A stretch of 64,000 nucleotides of DNA from Medicago truncatula (taxonomy: Eukaryota > Streptophyta > Magnoliopsida > Fabales > Fabaceae): contig NC_053046.1 of the NCBI RefSeq assembly GCF_003473485.1, positions 32,255,332-32,319,331 on the forward strand. Reading direction: 5' to 3'. Positions 32,622-43,798 of this stretch are shown piece after piece; position 1 is the first letter of the stretch; each line of letters begins with the position of its first letter. Below the pieces are notes generated by a model that saw only the letters and a list, made by a program, of their open reading frames with translations, made no database searches and had not been told where the DNA came from. Position numbers and translations under genes: made by a program.

Positions 32622-35600
32622 ATGAATTTCTCCGGCGACGACATGTGCCACGTTATGGCGATGCCATTTCCAGGAAGAGGACACATCAACCCCATGCTAA
32701 GCTTATGCAAATTCCTAATCTCACGAAAACCCAACAACATTCTTATCACTTTTGTAGTCACTGAAGAATGGCTTGGCTTTATCGGCAATGATCCAAAGCC
32801 GGAATCCATCCGCTTCGCCACCATACCCAACGTGGCTCCACCGGAGCAGGAGAAAACTATAGATAATTTTCATCTGTTTTATGAAGCTGCCATGACGAAG
32901 ATGGAAGCGCCGTTTGAACAGCTTCTTGATCAACTTGAGTTGCCGGTGAATGTGATTGTTGGTGATGTTGAACTGCGGTGGCCTGTTGACGTTGGTAATC
33001 GGAGGAATATTCCGGTGGCATCTCTTTGGACTATGTCCGCATCATTTTACTCCATGTTGCATCATCTTGAGGTCTTTTCACGTCATCAACACTTAACTCA
33101 TGATAAGCTGGGTAAGCAATAGGAATGTAGTAAAAAAGTGACATTCATGTAGTTGTTTTGGCTCAACCATGGTTGTTGGATTGAGATCCGAGACTATTCC
33201 AATTTTAAATACAAAATATTGACTTTGAAACGTCTGATCTCGATCCAATAACTACACTTGTACTAATTGCATGAAATTTACGATTGTGGTCAATCTGTCC
33301 TGCTAGTTAATTAATCATTTGTTAGATCTATGCTTAATTTTAGTTACAACTTTATTTATATTTGAAGAAGAAAAAAACATAAATTTAAATAATATGCATC
33401 ACCTGCAATCTCGTAACTATGGGTGTTCACGGGTAGGCATGGCAATGGGGCGGGGTGGGGACGGGTTTTACCTTCTCCGTCCTCATACCCGATTCTCATA
33501 TATTTACCTGTTACCTTACCTATATTCAACGGGATGAGAAATTGAATCTCATCCCCGTCCCCGACGGATTCGGGTATCCCTGCCCCATCTCCGTCCCCGC
33601 ATTGAATAATTTTTTTAATAAAAAATAGAAGTTTTTTTGCATCCCCAAGAACAACGTAGTAATACATTATTCAACAATACGCTCACTTTAACATTGTTAG
33701 ACGGAATGATTTATTTGATCCTTTAAATATCAACGGTAGTTTTTATTAACATGACAATTATCAAACAAAATAACATGGCATATCAACTTAAAGTAATTTT
33801 TTACATTTGGGACGGGTTTGGGTGTGTGTTCGGGGTGGGTACCTATATACCCGTTACCTGTCCCATACTCGTGTTTTAAAATCGGAGAAAACCCATACTC
33901 ATACCCAAACCCAGTCAAAACGGGAAAATCCGTCAAATTGGGTTTGGTTCGGACGGATAACCGTAGATATGGGTTTTGTTGCCATGCCTATTCATGGGTC
34001 TAGGTGATCCGTTCAATCCAACCCAAATATTACCAAATTTATTCAAGTTTGGATACAATATGAACAAACTCGTTCAAACCTGAGTTGTTTGGAAGTTTAC
34101 GAGTTTGTCTGACTAGTGAATATCCCTACTCATAATGTTATAGTTAAAAATGTTTAACTTAAGTCATATGATTTGTGATTTTAGTTTTTGTTCACAGCAT
34201 ACAAAATTTTAAGTTGACCGTGGATTAGAATTATTTTCAAAAAATGTTCTATGCTCATTTTAAAATTCTATAATTATTCCAATATATAGTTACTTTGACG
34301 TAATGGATTGGTACGATAAATAAGTGTGGTTAGGGGTTTCTTGATTAGAGGAGACAACCCACTTTATATATTGCTAATCGCTATTATCTAACAAGTTTTC
34401 TACAAAGATTAAAAGGTAAAACATCAATAATAGTGTTTTGATCCAGAGGTGATCTAGATCGTAGGTCGGAGTGGTGGAAGCACGATAGAGGCAGAACCTC
34501 AGAGCGAGGCTGAGGGGTGTACTTGCAATCACTATCAAGTTAGTTTGTGATTGGGAGTGTAAGGTTTTAGAGTTTAGAGAACGTGTATCTTTAACTTGGA
34601 TCAAATGTGTTTATTTATATTATTATGAAATCAGAAAAATAGTGTATTATTGCATAATGGACCATGGTTCAATAGTTACAAGCTTATTTATAGGTAGCTG
34701 AGCATGCACAATAGGTTACAGTGGGAATGCATCAGGTTATTATAAAGGAAACTAAGCTAAGCTATGTTACTTGGAACCTAAGTTATCCTTATTAGTGATA
34801 TCATGTAATATCCTCCCACAAGTTAGAGGTTGGTACGAATCCAGCAACCCTAACTTGGATAGAAGAGTGTTGAAAGGCTGAGGAAGCAAGGATTTTGTGA
34901 AGAAATCAGCAATTTGATCTTGAGAAGAAACAGGGATAAGCTTCATGATGCCAACTTGAAGTTTTTCTCTCACCAGATGACAATCAATCTCCAAATGCTT
35001 TGTGCGTTCATGAAAAACTGGATTAACAGCTATACAGAGGGCACTTTGATTATCACAAAAAAGGACAGGAAGCTTAGAGCATTGAATGTTGAGATCCTTG
35101 AGCAAGTAGAGAAGCCATTGAAGCTCACAAGTAGTGAAGCTAGAGCCTGATACTCAACTTCAGATGAGGACCTGGAAACAGTGATTTGCTTCTTTGTCCT
35201 CCAAAAAATCAAAGAGTGACCGGCTCTGATACCATATTATGAAATCAGGAAAATAGTGTATTATTGCATAATGATTCAATAGTTACATGCTTATTTATAG
35301 GTAGTTGAGCATGCACAATAGGTCACGGTGGGAATGCATCACAGACAAATTCCCACTGTATATTACACATTTTTAGGGTTTTCTAGGTGGAACCTACCAA
35401 ACCCTTTGGGTTGTTCTCGGCGTGATATGTGGATCATCGTTTGATTGTCATCATGTGGCATTGATGGAATCAGCGGATTCACTTGGGTGTACTCTTAGGG
35501 ATTCTCATAGCATACTCCGTAGTCACTCGAGATATTAGCGAATTTGGCTTGAATCCAATTAGAAATGTTAAATATATAATACATAGGAAAAAAATATTAT

Positions 35601-37150
35601 TGTGTTAGTGTTCATTATAAGCTATAGGGTTCTAACTTTCAAACAATTTTTTTTTCAAGAACAAAATGGGGAATAGAAATTTATTATTAATAAAAGTAAC
35701 AAATGATTATTTTACAACCCTGTGTGAGGATATTTTAATATTGTTTCTTAAGATTATAAAATCGAGTTCTTAATACTGAGGTGGAACCTCACAGACAAAT
35801 TTCAAATAATTATTTATATTAAACTAGTAATAAATATAGTTACTTCATTTTTTTTTCCTTAGAAAAGGGGTAAGGAAAATTTCTCTAAGTTATGTAAGCT
35901 ACTAAGCATGTCAACTGTCAAGTTTAAGGCATATGTAATTTCAAATACCTTAATCATGCATTATGGTAACCAATATTTGTGTTAAATTGTATTTGAGCTA
36001 TATAAAGCTTAACGATTCATTCCAATTCTTTCTCTTGCTAATTTTCAGAACTAGATGTTAAACTACTTACTATATTGATAAAAAAACTACTAACCATCTA
36101 AATAAAATAGCCACAGAATGAATAGTAAATTTAGAATTTAGCATGGAAATATTTTATCAATGAGCTGTCACAAGGATATTAGTCTTGACATATTTAATAT
36201 GGAGTGATACTTTTATTTATTGCATATATATCATTATCTGCTAAAAATTAATGCAATTGTACATGACTGCTTATCTAATCTGTGCAGAGAATATCCCTGG
36301 AATTTCGTCTCTTCATATAGAAGACCTTCGAACTGTTGTTCGCGGAGACGATCCTCAAAATATACAGCTCTCATTGGAATGCATTTCCAAGGTTACCAAA
36401 GCAAATTACCTTCTTCTCACAACAGTGCAAGAGTTAGAAGCTGAAACAATTGATACCCTTAAATCTATATTCCCCTTTCCAATCTATCCTATTGGTCCTG
36501 CAGTACCTTATTTAGATCTTGAAGAAAAAAAAACGAAAAACACTGACCATAGCCACGACTATATAAAATGGCTAGATTCTCAACCATCTGAATCCGTATT
36601 ATACATTTCTTTTGGCAGTTTCTGTTCCACGTCTAGGGCCCAAATGGACGAAATCATTGAAGCACTTAACAGTAGTGAAATTCGATACCTTTATGTGGCC
36701 CACAGGGAAACATCGAGGTTGAAAGACAAGTGTGGAGATAAGGGAATGGTGATACCTTGGTGTGATCAACTCAAGGTGTTGTCTCATTCTTCTATAGGTG
36801 GATTTTGGAGTCATTGTGGATGGAATTCAACTTTGGATGCTGTTTTTTCTGGTGTACCAATTTTGACATTCCCTCTTGCCCATGATCAACACCCTAATAG
36901 CACTCAAATTGTTGATGAATGGAAAAATGGGTGGAAGGTAGAAAAATCATCGAAGTTGGAGAGTGATGTGGTTTTTGCAAAAGAAGATATGGAAGAGCTT
37001 GTTAAGAGGTTTATGGATCTTGAAAGCCAAGAGGGAAAGAAAATTAGAGATAGAGCAAGAGAACTTAAGGTTACGTGTCGTAAAGCTATTGGTAAAGGTG
37101 GATCCTCAGATAGGAACCTCAACGAATTTATCAGTGACATTTCTTCTTGA
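32622..37150 (+). CDS. UGT87A-type UDP-glycosyltransferase (copy D), 3.2-kb intron
   Basis: Model: join(32622..33111, 36288..37150), 450 residues, phase-1 intron 33112-36287. The protein begins [16 protein letters not shown], with His21 and Asp115 in place. The PSPG box (321-364) reads [19 protein letters not shown] and AHDQ: the Glu that contacts the UDP ribose hydroxyls is Asp (D347). Just before, the common ARGETS motif is AHRETS. Exon 2 starts [15 protein letters not shown], using the shifted acceptor. No stop or frameshift is visible, so the enzyme is probably made if the large intron is removed correctly. That intron carries a hAT-like element and a copia fossil. Donor or acceptor preference may differ from copies A and B, but this is inference. 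Confidence 0.88.
33434..33990. mobile_element. hAT-type element in copy D intron
   Basis: Ends TAGGCATGGCAA and TTGCCATGCCTA are inverted. The flanks TTCACGGG (33426-33433) and TTCATGGG (33991-33998) are an 8-bp duplication with one mismatch. The matching intron of copy B has the uninterrupted site near 28268. G/C-rich subterminal blocks (GGGGCGGGGTGGGGACGGGT, CCCCGTCCCCGACGG) are present; there is no transposase. Length 557 bp. A G-rich relative lies at 60193-60745. Confidence 0.85.
34626..35341 (-). mobile_element. Ty1/copia fossil with two LTR copies, in copy D intron
   Basis: LTR-like copies begin TGAAATCAG at 34626 and 35240; the left one spans about 34626-34803. GGCTCTGATACCA at 35222-35234 is, on the minus strand, TGGTATCAGAGCC, the primer-binding site complementary to initiator tRNA-Met. 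Between lie minus-strand RNase H and pol C-terminal pieces ([39 protein letters not shown]). The coding body is largely absent and the copy is broken in several ways. It is younger than the B/D intron duplication because copy B lacks it. Confidence 0.85.
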
Positions 37151-37669
37151 CGCGTTATTGATACCACCAGATTCTAGACTTCTCGTGCAAGTGGTTAATG
37201 TGCAGTCTGTGTGAGTATTGTAAACCACCAATTTCGATTCCTATTGATAATTTTTTTTCTTCTTCAAGGCCACTGATGTATTGAGTAGATTTGGTTCCGT
37301 TACACAAAAAAGAAATGAACTAATGGAGTGAAGGATATTGTAATTGTTTGTAAGAATGTATTTAGACAAGTAACTTTGTAAAATGTCATAAAACTGTGAC
37401 TGAAATGCTCTTTGATGGATGGATTTGTACTCTTACATTAAATTGATCATATCAGCAAAGTGCACTATATATGTAACATTATGAGTATTTTCTTATCAAT
37501 GTTTAATAGAAGGGATACATTTATTTTAGAAGTATATAGTTGTATAATTCAAGAAGATAATGCTTTGAATTGCAGACTTTGTCGATGGGTACATCCGAAC
37601 ATGGGAGAAACATGCTCAATGGATGAAGTCACATCTCATCGTGTGTTCGAAAATATTTTCCACCAGCTT
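37151..37669. other. 3' flank of copy D
   Basis: Matches the flanks of copies B and E (TAATGGAGTGAAGGATATTG, GACTGAAATGCTCTTTGA, GATAATGCTTTGAATT). It ends where copia sequence starts. Confidence 0.65.
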
Positions 37670-38143
37670 AAGTGTGAAGGTACACTTGTTTCTCTGAGAC
37701 GAAAGTCCTTCAGGATTCTCTTTCCAATCAAAATTAGGGGGAGTTATGAATTTTTGAATTTATGAATTCTCTGAGACGAAGGTACACTTGTTTTGAATTT
37801 TTGAGGAAGAAACTTGATGTTTTTAACATTCAGCAGTTATGAATTAAGGGGGAGTGTTAAGTGATTAATACATAACTGCCTTGTAACAAAGTTAGTTAGA
37901 TTTTGTTTCAAAGTTTGTTAGTTGGTTAGCTAGCTTGTTCTACAAGCAAGTGCTATTGATGCCTATAAAAAGCTTTGTATTGTGTAACTTCAAACCTTAA
38001 TGAGAGTCCACAATTCATAGAAATCTCTCTATTCTTCTGTCTTTCAGTTTTCAGTTTTATTTTGCTATTTTCTCATGTTGCTAAAACAGCTTATTTGCAT
38101 AAGCACTTTTGCTGCGCAAATAGATCACAATTTTGATCTAACA
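37670..38143 (+). mobile_element. Ty1/copia LTR with adjoining 3' internal stub
   Basis: A polypurine tract AAGGGGGAG ends at 37854, directly before an LTR of 289 bp that starts TGTTAAGTG (37855) and ends TCTAACA (38143). The LTR has a TATA-like CCTATAAAAAGC near 37965. About 185 bp before the tract look like the 3' end of the internal region. No coding part remains. It lies between copies D and E and separates D's 3' flank from E's promoter. Fossil, incomplete. Confidence 0.75.
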
Positions 38144-38394
38144 ATAAGGGAGATACCGTTTACCTGTCAGTTAAACATGCTCAATGGATGAAATTCTGCA
38201 ATTTCAAAGATATAAAAACACTGAAATTGTAGATGGAGAATGCTAAGCACAAGTTTCTTTATTGGAATACAATTTGTTCTTTTTTCTATATAATCCATTC
38301 ACATTGCAAAATATCTTGAACCCCAATTAAATTGAAAGGGAGGAAGGTCACAATTTGGCTGGTTAAAATGTTATCATACTTAATTTTAAAAGTA

Positions 38395-38689
38395 ACATGG
38401 TATTGGAGTGTTTATTTGTCCATCTAAAACTTATTATAGACCCAATAATTGTGAATAGTACTTTAATATGCACATGCTCCTATGTAATAAAATACTACTA
38501 AGAGTTGTTTCTGTTACTAGTTTATGATATATGTGAACAACTCATCAATCCAATACAACAATTTTTAAAGCATTTCCTTTGTTGTTTTATACAGCACTTA
38601 TCTCAAGAGTTTAGCATTAGATACTAACATTGACTAATCACCAAACCACAGACAACTCATCTCATCTCTCAGTAGCCATTTCTCCGGCA
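38395..38689 (+). promoter_or_regulatory. Duplicated UGT upstream region, copy 3
   Basis: Shares ACATGGTATTGGAGTGTTTA, GTTACTAGTTTATGATATAT, AAGCATTTCCTTTGTTG and TAACATTGACTAATCAC with the region before copy B. Promoter role inferred from position. Confidence 0.6.
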
Positions 38690-40314
38690 ATGAATTTCTC
38701 CGGCGACGACATGTGCCACGTTGTGGCGATGCCATTTCCAGGAAGAGGACACATCAACCCCATGCTAAGCTTATGCAAATTCCTAATCTCACGAAAACCC
38801 AACAACATTCTTATCACCTTTGTAGTCACTGAAGAATGGCTCACTTTTATTAACGCCGATCCGAAACCAGAAGCCATCCGTTTCACAACCATTCCCAACG
38901 TGGTTCCACCGGAGCGCGAGAAAACATTAGATAGTTTTCATCGGTTTTATGAAGCTGCCATGACGAAGATGGAAGCGCCTTTTGAGAGGCTTCTTGATCA
39001 GCTTGAGTTGCCGGTGAATGTGATCATTGGTGACATTGAGCTGCGGTGGCCTGTTGATGTTGGTAGTCGGAGGAATATTCCGGTGGCGCCTCTTTGGACC
39101 ATGTCAGCGTCATTTTACTCCATGTTGCATCATCTTGAGGTCTTTTCACGACACCAACATTTAACTCATGATAAGCTGGGTAAGAAATAGGATTTCATGT
39201 AGTAAACAAGTTGACACTTGATACTTGGCTTAACCATGGTCGTCGAATTGAGATCCGATTCAAAATTTAAATACAAAATCTTGAGTTTGAAAGTTGAACG
39301 TCACAAGGATATTAGTCTTGACATTTATTCTTCAATCTCTATTTTTGGTGATTGGACATAATTAGTATGCAGTGATACTTTTATTTATTGCATATCATCA
39401 TCTGCTGAATATTAATGCAATTGTACATGACCGCATATCTAATCTGTGCAGAGAACGTCCCAGGAATTTCGTCTCTTCATATAGAAGACCTTCGATCTGT
39501 TGTTCGCGGAAACCATCCTCGAGCAATGCAGCTCTCATTGGAATGCATTTCCAAAGTTACCAAAGCAAATTACCTTCTTCTCACCACAGTGCAAGAGTTA
39601 GAAGCTGAAACAATTGATACCCTTAAATCTATATTCCCCTTTCCAATCTATCCTATTGGTCCTGCAGTACCTTATTTAGACCTTGAAGGAAAAAAAACGA
39701 AAAACACCGACCATACCCACGACTATATAAAATGGCTAGATTCTCAACCAACTGAATCTGTATTATACTTTTCTTTTGGCAGTTTCCACTCCGCGTCTAA
39801 TGCCCAAACGGACGAAATCATTGAAGCACTGAACAATAGTGATATTCGATACCTTTTTGTGGCTCGCGGGGAAACATCGCGGTTGAAAGATAAGTGTGGA
39901 GATAAGGGAATGGTGATACCTTGGTGTGATCAACTCAAGGTGTTGTCTCATTCTTCTATAGGTGGATTTTGGAGTCATTGTGGATGGAATTCAACTTTGG
40001 ATACTGTTTTTTCTGGTGTACCAATTTTGACATTCCCTCTTGCTTATGATCAATTTCCTAATAGCACTCAAATTGTTGATGAATGGAAAAATGGGTGGAA
40101 GGTAGAGAAATCATCGAAGTTGGAGAGTGATGTGGTTTTTGCAAAAGAAGATATGGAAGAGCTTGTTAAGAGGTTTATGGATCTTGAAAGCCAAGAGGGA
40201 AAGAAAATTAGAGATAGAGCAAGAGAACTTAAGATCATGTGTCGTAAAGCTATTGGTAAAGGCGGATCCTCAGATAGGAACCTGGACGCATTTATCAGTG
40301 ACATTTTTTCTTGA
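38690..40314 (+). CDS. UGT87A-type UDP-glycosyltransferase (copy E)
   Basis: Model: join(38690..39179, 39452..40314), 450 residues, with a phase-1 intron of only 272 bp. The protein is nearly the same as copy D. His21 of GRGHINPML is present; the Asp lies in IGDIELRW rather than [12 protein letters not shown] (321-364) reads [19 protein letters not shown] and AYDQ, so the ribose-binding Glu is Asp (D347), as in copy D. The ARGE motif is intact. The end reads FISDIFS instead of FISDISS. Exon 2 uses the shifted CTGTGCAG acceptor. The short intron joins the beginning and end of the long introns of copies B and D, so its middle was lost. Confidence 0.92.
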
Positions 40315-41339
40315 AGGTTATCGATACCACCAGAGTCTAGTGGAAGTGGTTAGTGTGCAGTTTGTGTCAGTGTTGTCAACCACATGATACCGATTTCGAT
40401 ACTTACTGATAATTGTTTTTTAAGGTCATTGATGTGTCGTGTAGCTTTGGTTCAGTTACATAAATAAGCAATGAATTAATGGAGTGAAGAATATTGTAAT
40501 TGTTTGTAAAAACGTATTTAGATGAGTAACATTGTAAAATGTTGTAAAACTGTGACTGAAATGCTCTTTGAAGGATGAATTTGTACTTTACATTCAGCAA
40601 TTTGATCATATCAGCAAAAGTGCAGTATATATGTAGCATTATGAGCATTTTCTTATCAATGTTTAGTAGAAGCATATAGTTGCATAATTGGTGAAGATAA
40701 TGCTTTGAATGGCACAGACTTTGTTAATGGTACAAGGGAGATACCACTTACGCGTCACTTAAACATGCTCAACGGACGAAGCTATGCATTTTCGAAGTCA
40801 TATCTTAAACGAGTTATGTGCATAAACACTAGAATTTTATAGGCTGGAAAATGGTGTCCACCAACTCGGAAAATCAGAGTAGTTACGATCACCGCGAACT
40901 CTTCATGTACCACCAATCATGATCCACAAACGAGTCATGTGCGTGAACACTAGAGTTTTATAGTCTGAGACGTGTGATAATCGTCAAAATTCAACAAAAC
41001 TCTTCAACACAGTTCCCTCGTGTGCTAATGAATAATGCTCATCTAGTGTGCGACCCTAATGGTCTGATAAAAGTAATATAATAGAGACAAATAAATCATA
41101 GATAAACTCGATTACCAATTTAAAATTTGGATTGGTTCTAACTCATACCCTACAAATCAGTTTTATTAAATCCTTAAAAAAATGGGTTTTTATTAAAGTT
41201 GACTTATAGAAAGATATCGAGGGAGTATAATTTAAGATTTCATCCTACTAATTAGGATGGTGACAGTTGACTTAAAAATGAATAGGAGGATTTATAATTT
41301 ACGGTATGATGCCATTTTTTTTCTCGGGTAGTTTAGTGA
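40315..41339. other. Intergenic between copy E and pseudogene F
   Basis: 40315-40800 matches the 3' flanks of B and D. Two direct copies of an about 40-bp word (AAACGAGT.ATGTGC then AACACTAGA.TTTTATAG) lie at about 40808 and 40930. No gene is seen. Confidence 0.6.
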
Positions 41340-41460
41340 CTAGAATTTACCTTTTTTAAGGTGAATAAGTGGAATGTCCGGGGTTCAAACCCCAACTTCT
41401 GCCTATAACAATGTATGTCCCTACCAATTGAGTTATGCTCACGGGGACACGGTTTGATGT
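41340..41460 (-). repeat. SINE-like tRNA-related repeat
   Basis: Contains GGGGTTCAAACCCC (B-box-like), TTCACCTT in reverse (AAGGTGAATAAGTGG) and CAATGTATGTCCCTACCAAT then GAGTTATGCTCACGGGGAC. It is the reverse-orientation relative of 51636-51745 and similar to 8290-8375. Confidence 0.6.
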
Positions 41461-41899
41461 CATTAACCACACTCAACTATTTCATGCACTTTTTAAAAAA
41501 TATAATTAAAAAAATACCTAAAATATCACGACAAGTTTTATCTTCTACCCAAAAATATCAAACCTCACGACCATTCCTCTCCCAAAATTGCAATGGAATC
41601 ACCACCAACTTTCTTCAACCACATACTAGCCATGCCTTCCCCTGCAAGAGGCCACATCAACCCAATGATGAACCTATGCAAGCTCCTTATCTCCAAGAAC
41701 AACAACATCCTTGTTACATTTATTGTCACCGAAGAATGGTTAACCTTCATCTCCTCCGAACCAAAACCCGACAACATCAGCTTCCGTTCGATCCCCAACG
41801 TTGTTCCATCCGAACTCATTCGTGGTCGCGACCACGCTGACTTCATGGAAGCTATAATGACTGTTGAATTTGTCTTCAAATTTGTGTTTTGGGAGAACA

Positions 41900-42125
41900 G
41901 ATGAAATCGTGTCACGATTTTCAAGCAGCGAGCATGGTTTTTCAGAGTGCTCAATCGTGTCACGATTGTGGGAAAACGTGATACGATATTCAACTTGCTG
42001 GGCACGTTTTTTAGGATAAGGTTGGTTGTACTTTGGGTCGTACGCACCAATCGTGTCACGATTTGGACAAACGTGACACGTTTTTTCAGGATAAGGTTGG
42101 TTGTTTACAAGTGATTTAGAAACAA
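41900..42125. repeat. Palindromic AATCGTGTCACGATT repeat cluster
   Basis: The 15-mer, a 7-1-7 palindrome, occurs at 41905-41919, 41953-41967 and 42049-42063. Variants AACGTGATACGATATT and AAACGTGACACGTTTT also occur. CACGTTTTTTAGGATAAGG then TTGGTTGT is repeated near 42003 and 42077, a ~74-bp direct repeat. It replaces the missing end of exon 1 in pseudogene F. The source is unknown. Confidence 0.75.
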
Positions 42126-43279
42126 ATTTACAAAAAGTCTTTAAACTGCTAGCTGCTAATGCAAACAACTAAGTTTTCATTTTTAGTCACTAAATTATAT
42201 AGCAAAGCTTATCAAAAGCATTATTAAATTGTATAGAAAGCATTGATTCAGTTCAATTAATCATTTTTGTCGCTAATTTAGTTCTTTTCTAGAATGTTCG
42301 ATTAATCATATGAAAAATATATGAATTTTATATAGTATTTTGTTTGGCATTAATTAAGTTCTCTATGCTCATTGTTAAGATGTTTTGGACCTTGCTCAAA
42401 AAAAAAAAAAAAATGTTTTGGACCGTCAATCAATCACAAACTATTATTCCAATCACTTTTAACTTTGATATGTTGAAATTTATTTTCCTTTTTAATAATG
42501 TAATGTTTATGATTGATTGATATGAATTAAATCCTAAGACTTAGTGATGCAATGCAGAAAATGGTGATGAACGTATAAGTTATATTCCTGGAATTTCCTC
42601 AACGCGCCTAGCCGATTTCCCTCTAAAAGATGATAGCAGCCGAAGCAAGCGAATGATGCAAATGACTATGAAAGGTTTTCAATGGATTCACAAAGCACAA
42701 TATCTTCTATTCACTTCAATTTATGAGCTTGAATCTCAAGCCATTGATACCTTAAAATCAAAACTCCCCTTGCCAATCTACACTATTGGTCCTACAATAC
42801 CATACTTTATTAATCTTACAAACAATCCCAAACCAAACACTACAAATAGCTACATTGAGTGGCTAGATTCACAACCCACTGGTTCTGTTCTTTACATAGC
42901 ACAAGGTAGTTTTTTCTCAGCTTCAAGTGAACAAATTGATGAGATTGCAAATGCTTTGTGTGAAAGCAATGTTAGATTTTTATGGGTAGCTCGTGGAGAA
43001 GCAACAAGGTTGAAAGAAATTTGTGGGCACATGGGATTGATTTTGGAATGGTGTAACCAATTGAGAGTGTTGTCACATTCTTCTATTGGTGGATTTTGGT
43101 CACATTGTGGTTGGAATTCCACAAAGGATGGAGTTATTTATGGGGTACCTCTTTTGACTTTTCCAATAAATTTGGACCAACCATTTAATAGTAAGATGAT
43201 GTTAAGAGTGAAGGAAGATGTTAAGGGAGATATTTTGGTGAAGAAATGTGAAATTGTAAAGTTAGTATGTGTGTTGAGA

Positions 43280-43441
43280 AATGATATTTGTACGACTATT
43301 TTGCTAAAACTTTTTGACAACTTTCTCTCTCATACTTACATGATGTTATTATCCTCTCTCTTCCTTTTTCTCTTCATTATTTTTGACCAATCAAAATAGA
43401 GGAAAACAAAGTTGTCATTAAATGGATGTACAAATATCATT
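43280..43441. mobile_element. Small MITE, ~162 bp, inside pseudogene F exon 2
   Basis: Ends AATGATATTTGTACGAC and GTACAAATATCATT are inverted. The inside (ACAACTTTCTCTCTCATACT, CTCTTCCTTTTTCTC, ACCAATCAAAA, AAAGTTGTCATTAAATGG) matches in reverse the element at 62107-62281. Target duplication not clear. Confidence 0.75.
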
Positions 43442-43798
43442 GCTCATGTGAGTTTATGGATTTTGATAGTGACCTTACATGGGTTATTAGGGAAAAAAGT
43501 AGAAAATTTAAAAAGATGGGTCTTGTTAACAAGTGTCTTTTAAAAGCATTATTTAAAGAACCCATAAAAAGAAATCATGTCTTGAAAATATAAGTCAAAC
43601 ATCGTTGAAGTTATAATTATACAACTTTCAATATAAGAGTTACTACTTCTATGCTTAAACAATACCTTTAGAGCAATTCTTAACATTTTCCTAAAAAGAT
43701 GTTGTGATGCAATTGGAAACGGTGGGTCAGCTGATAATGATTTGAATTCCTTCATTGGTGACATACTAATGCATTGTTTACGGTACACACATGCTTGA

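Larger units (their letters stand above)
41593..43798 (+). pseudogene. UGT87A-type pseudogene (copy F)
   Basis: Exon 1 is normal to about residue 90 (MESPPTFFNHILAMPSPARG, catalytic His kept, FMEAIMT) and then runs into unrelated sequence with palindromic AATCGTGTCACGATT repeats; the last ~70 codons of the exon, including the Asp motif, are absent. Exon 2 resumes near 42558 (acceptor ATGCAATGCAG) with NGDERISYIPGISS, except that GATGAACGTATAAGT reads on in frame only if the junction is right. The PSPG box is present at about 43050-43180 (WCNQLRVLSHSS, NSTKDGV, NLDQ, with Asp for Glu). After EIVKLV a small MITE and other non-UGT DNA interrupt the gene; a C-terminal piece (CCDAIGNGGSADNDLNSFIG) returns at about 43695-43798. 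It is dead, and belongs to the same lineage as the intact copy G. Confidence 0.88.

Noticed and set aside
41900-42125. CRISPR-like look of regularly repeated palindromes
   Set aside because: Three copies with uneven spacing in plant nuclear DNA; there is no leader, no cas genes and no reason to expect CRISPR here.
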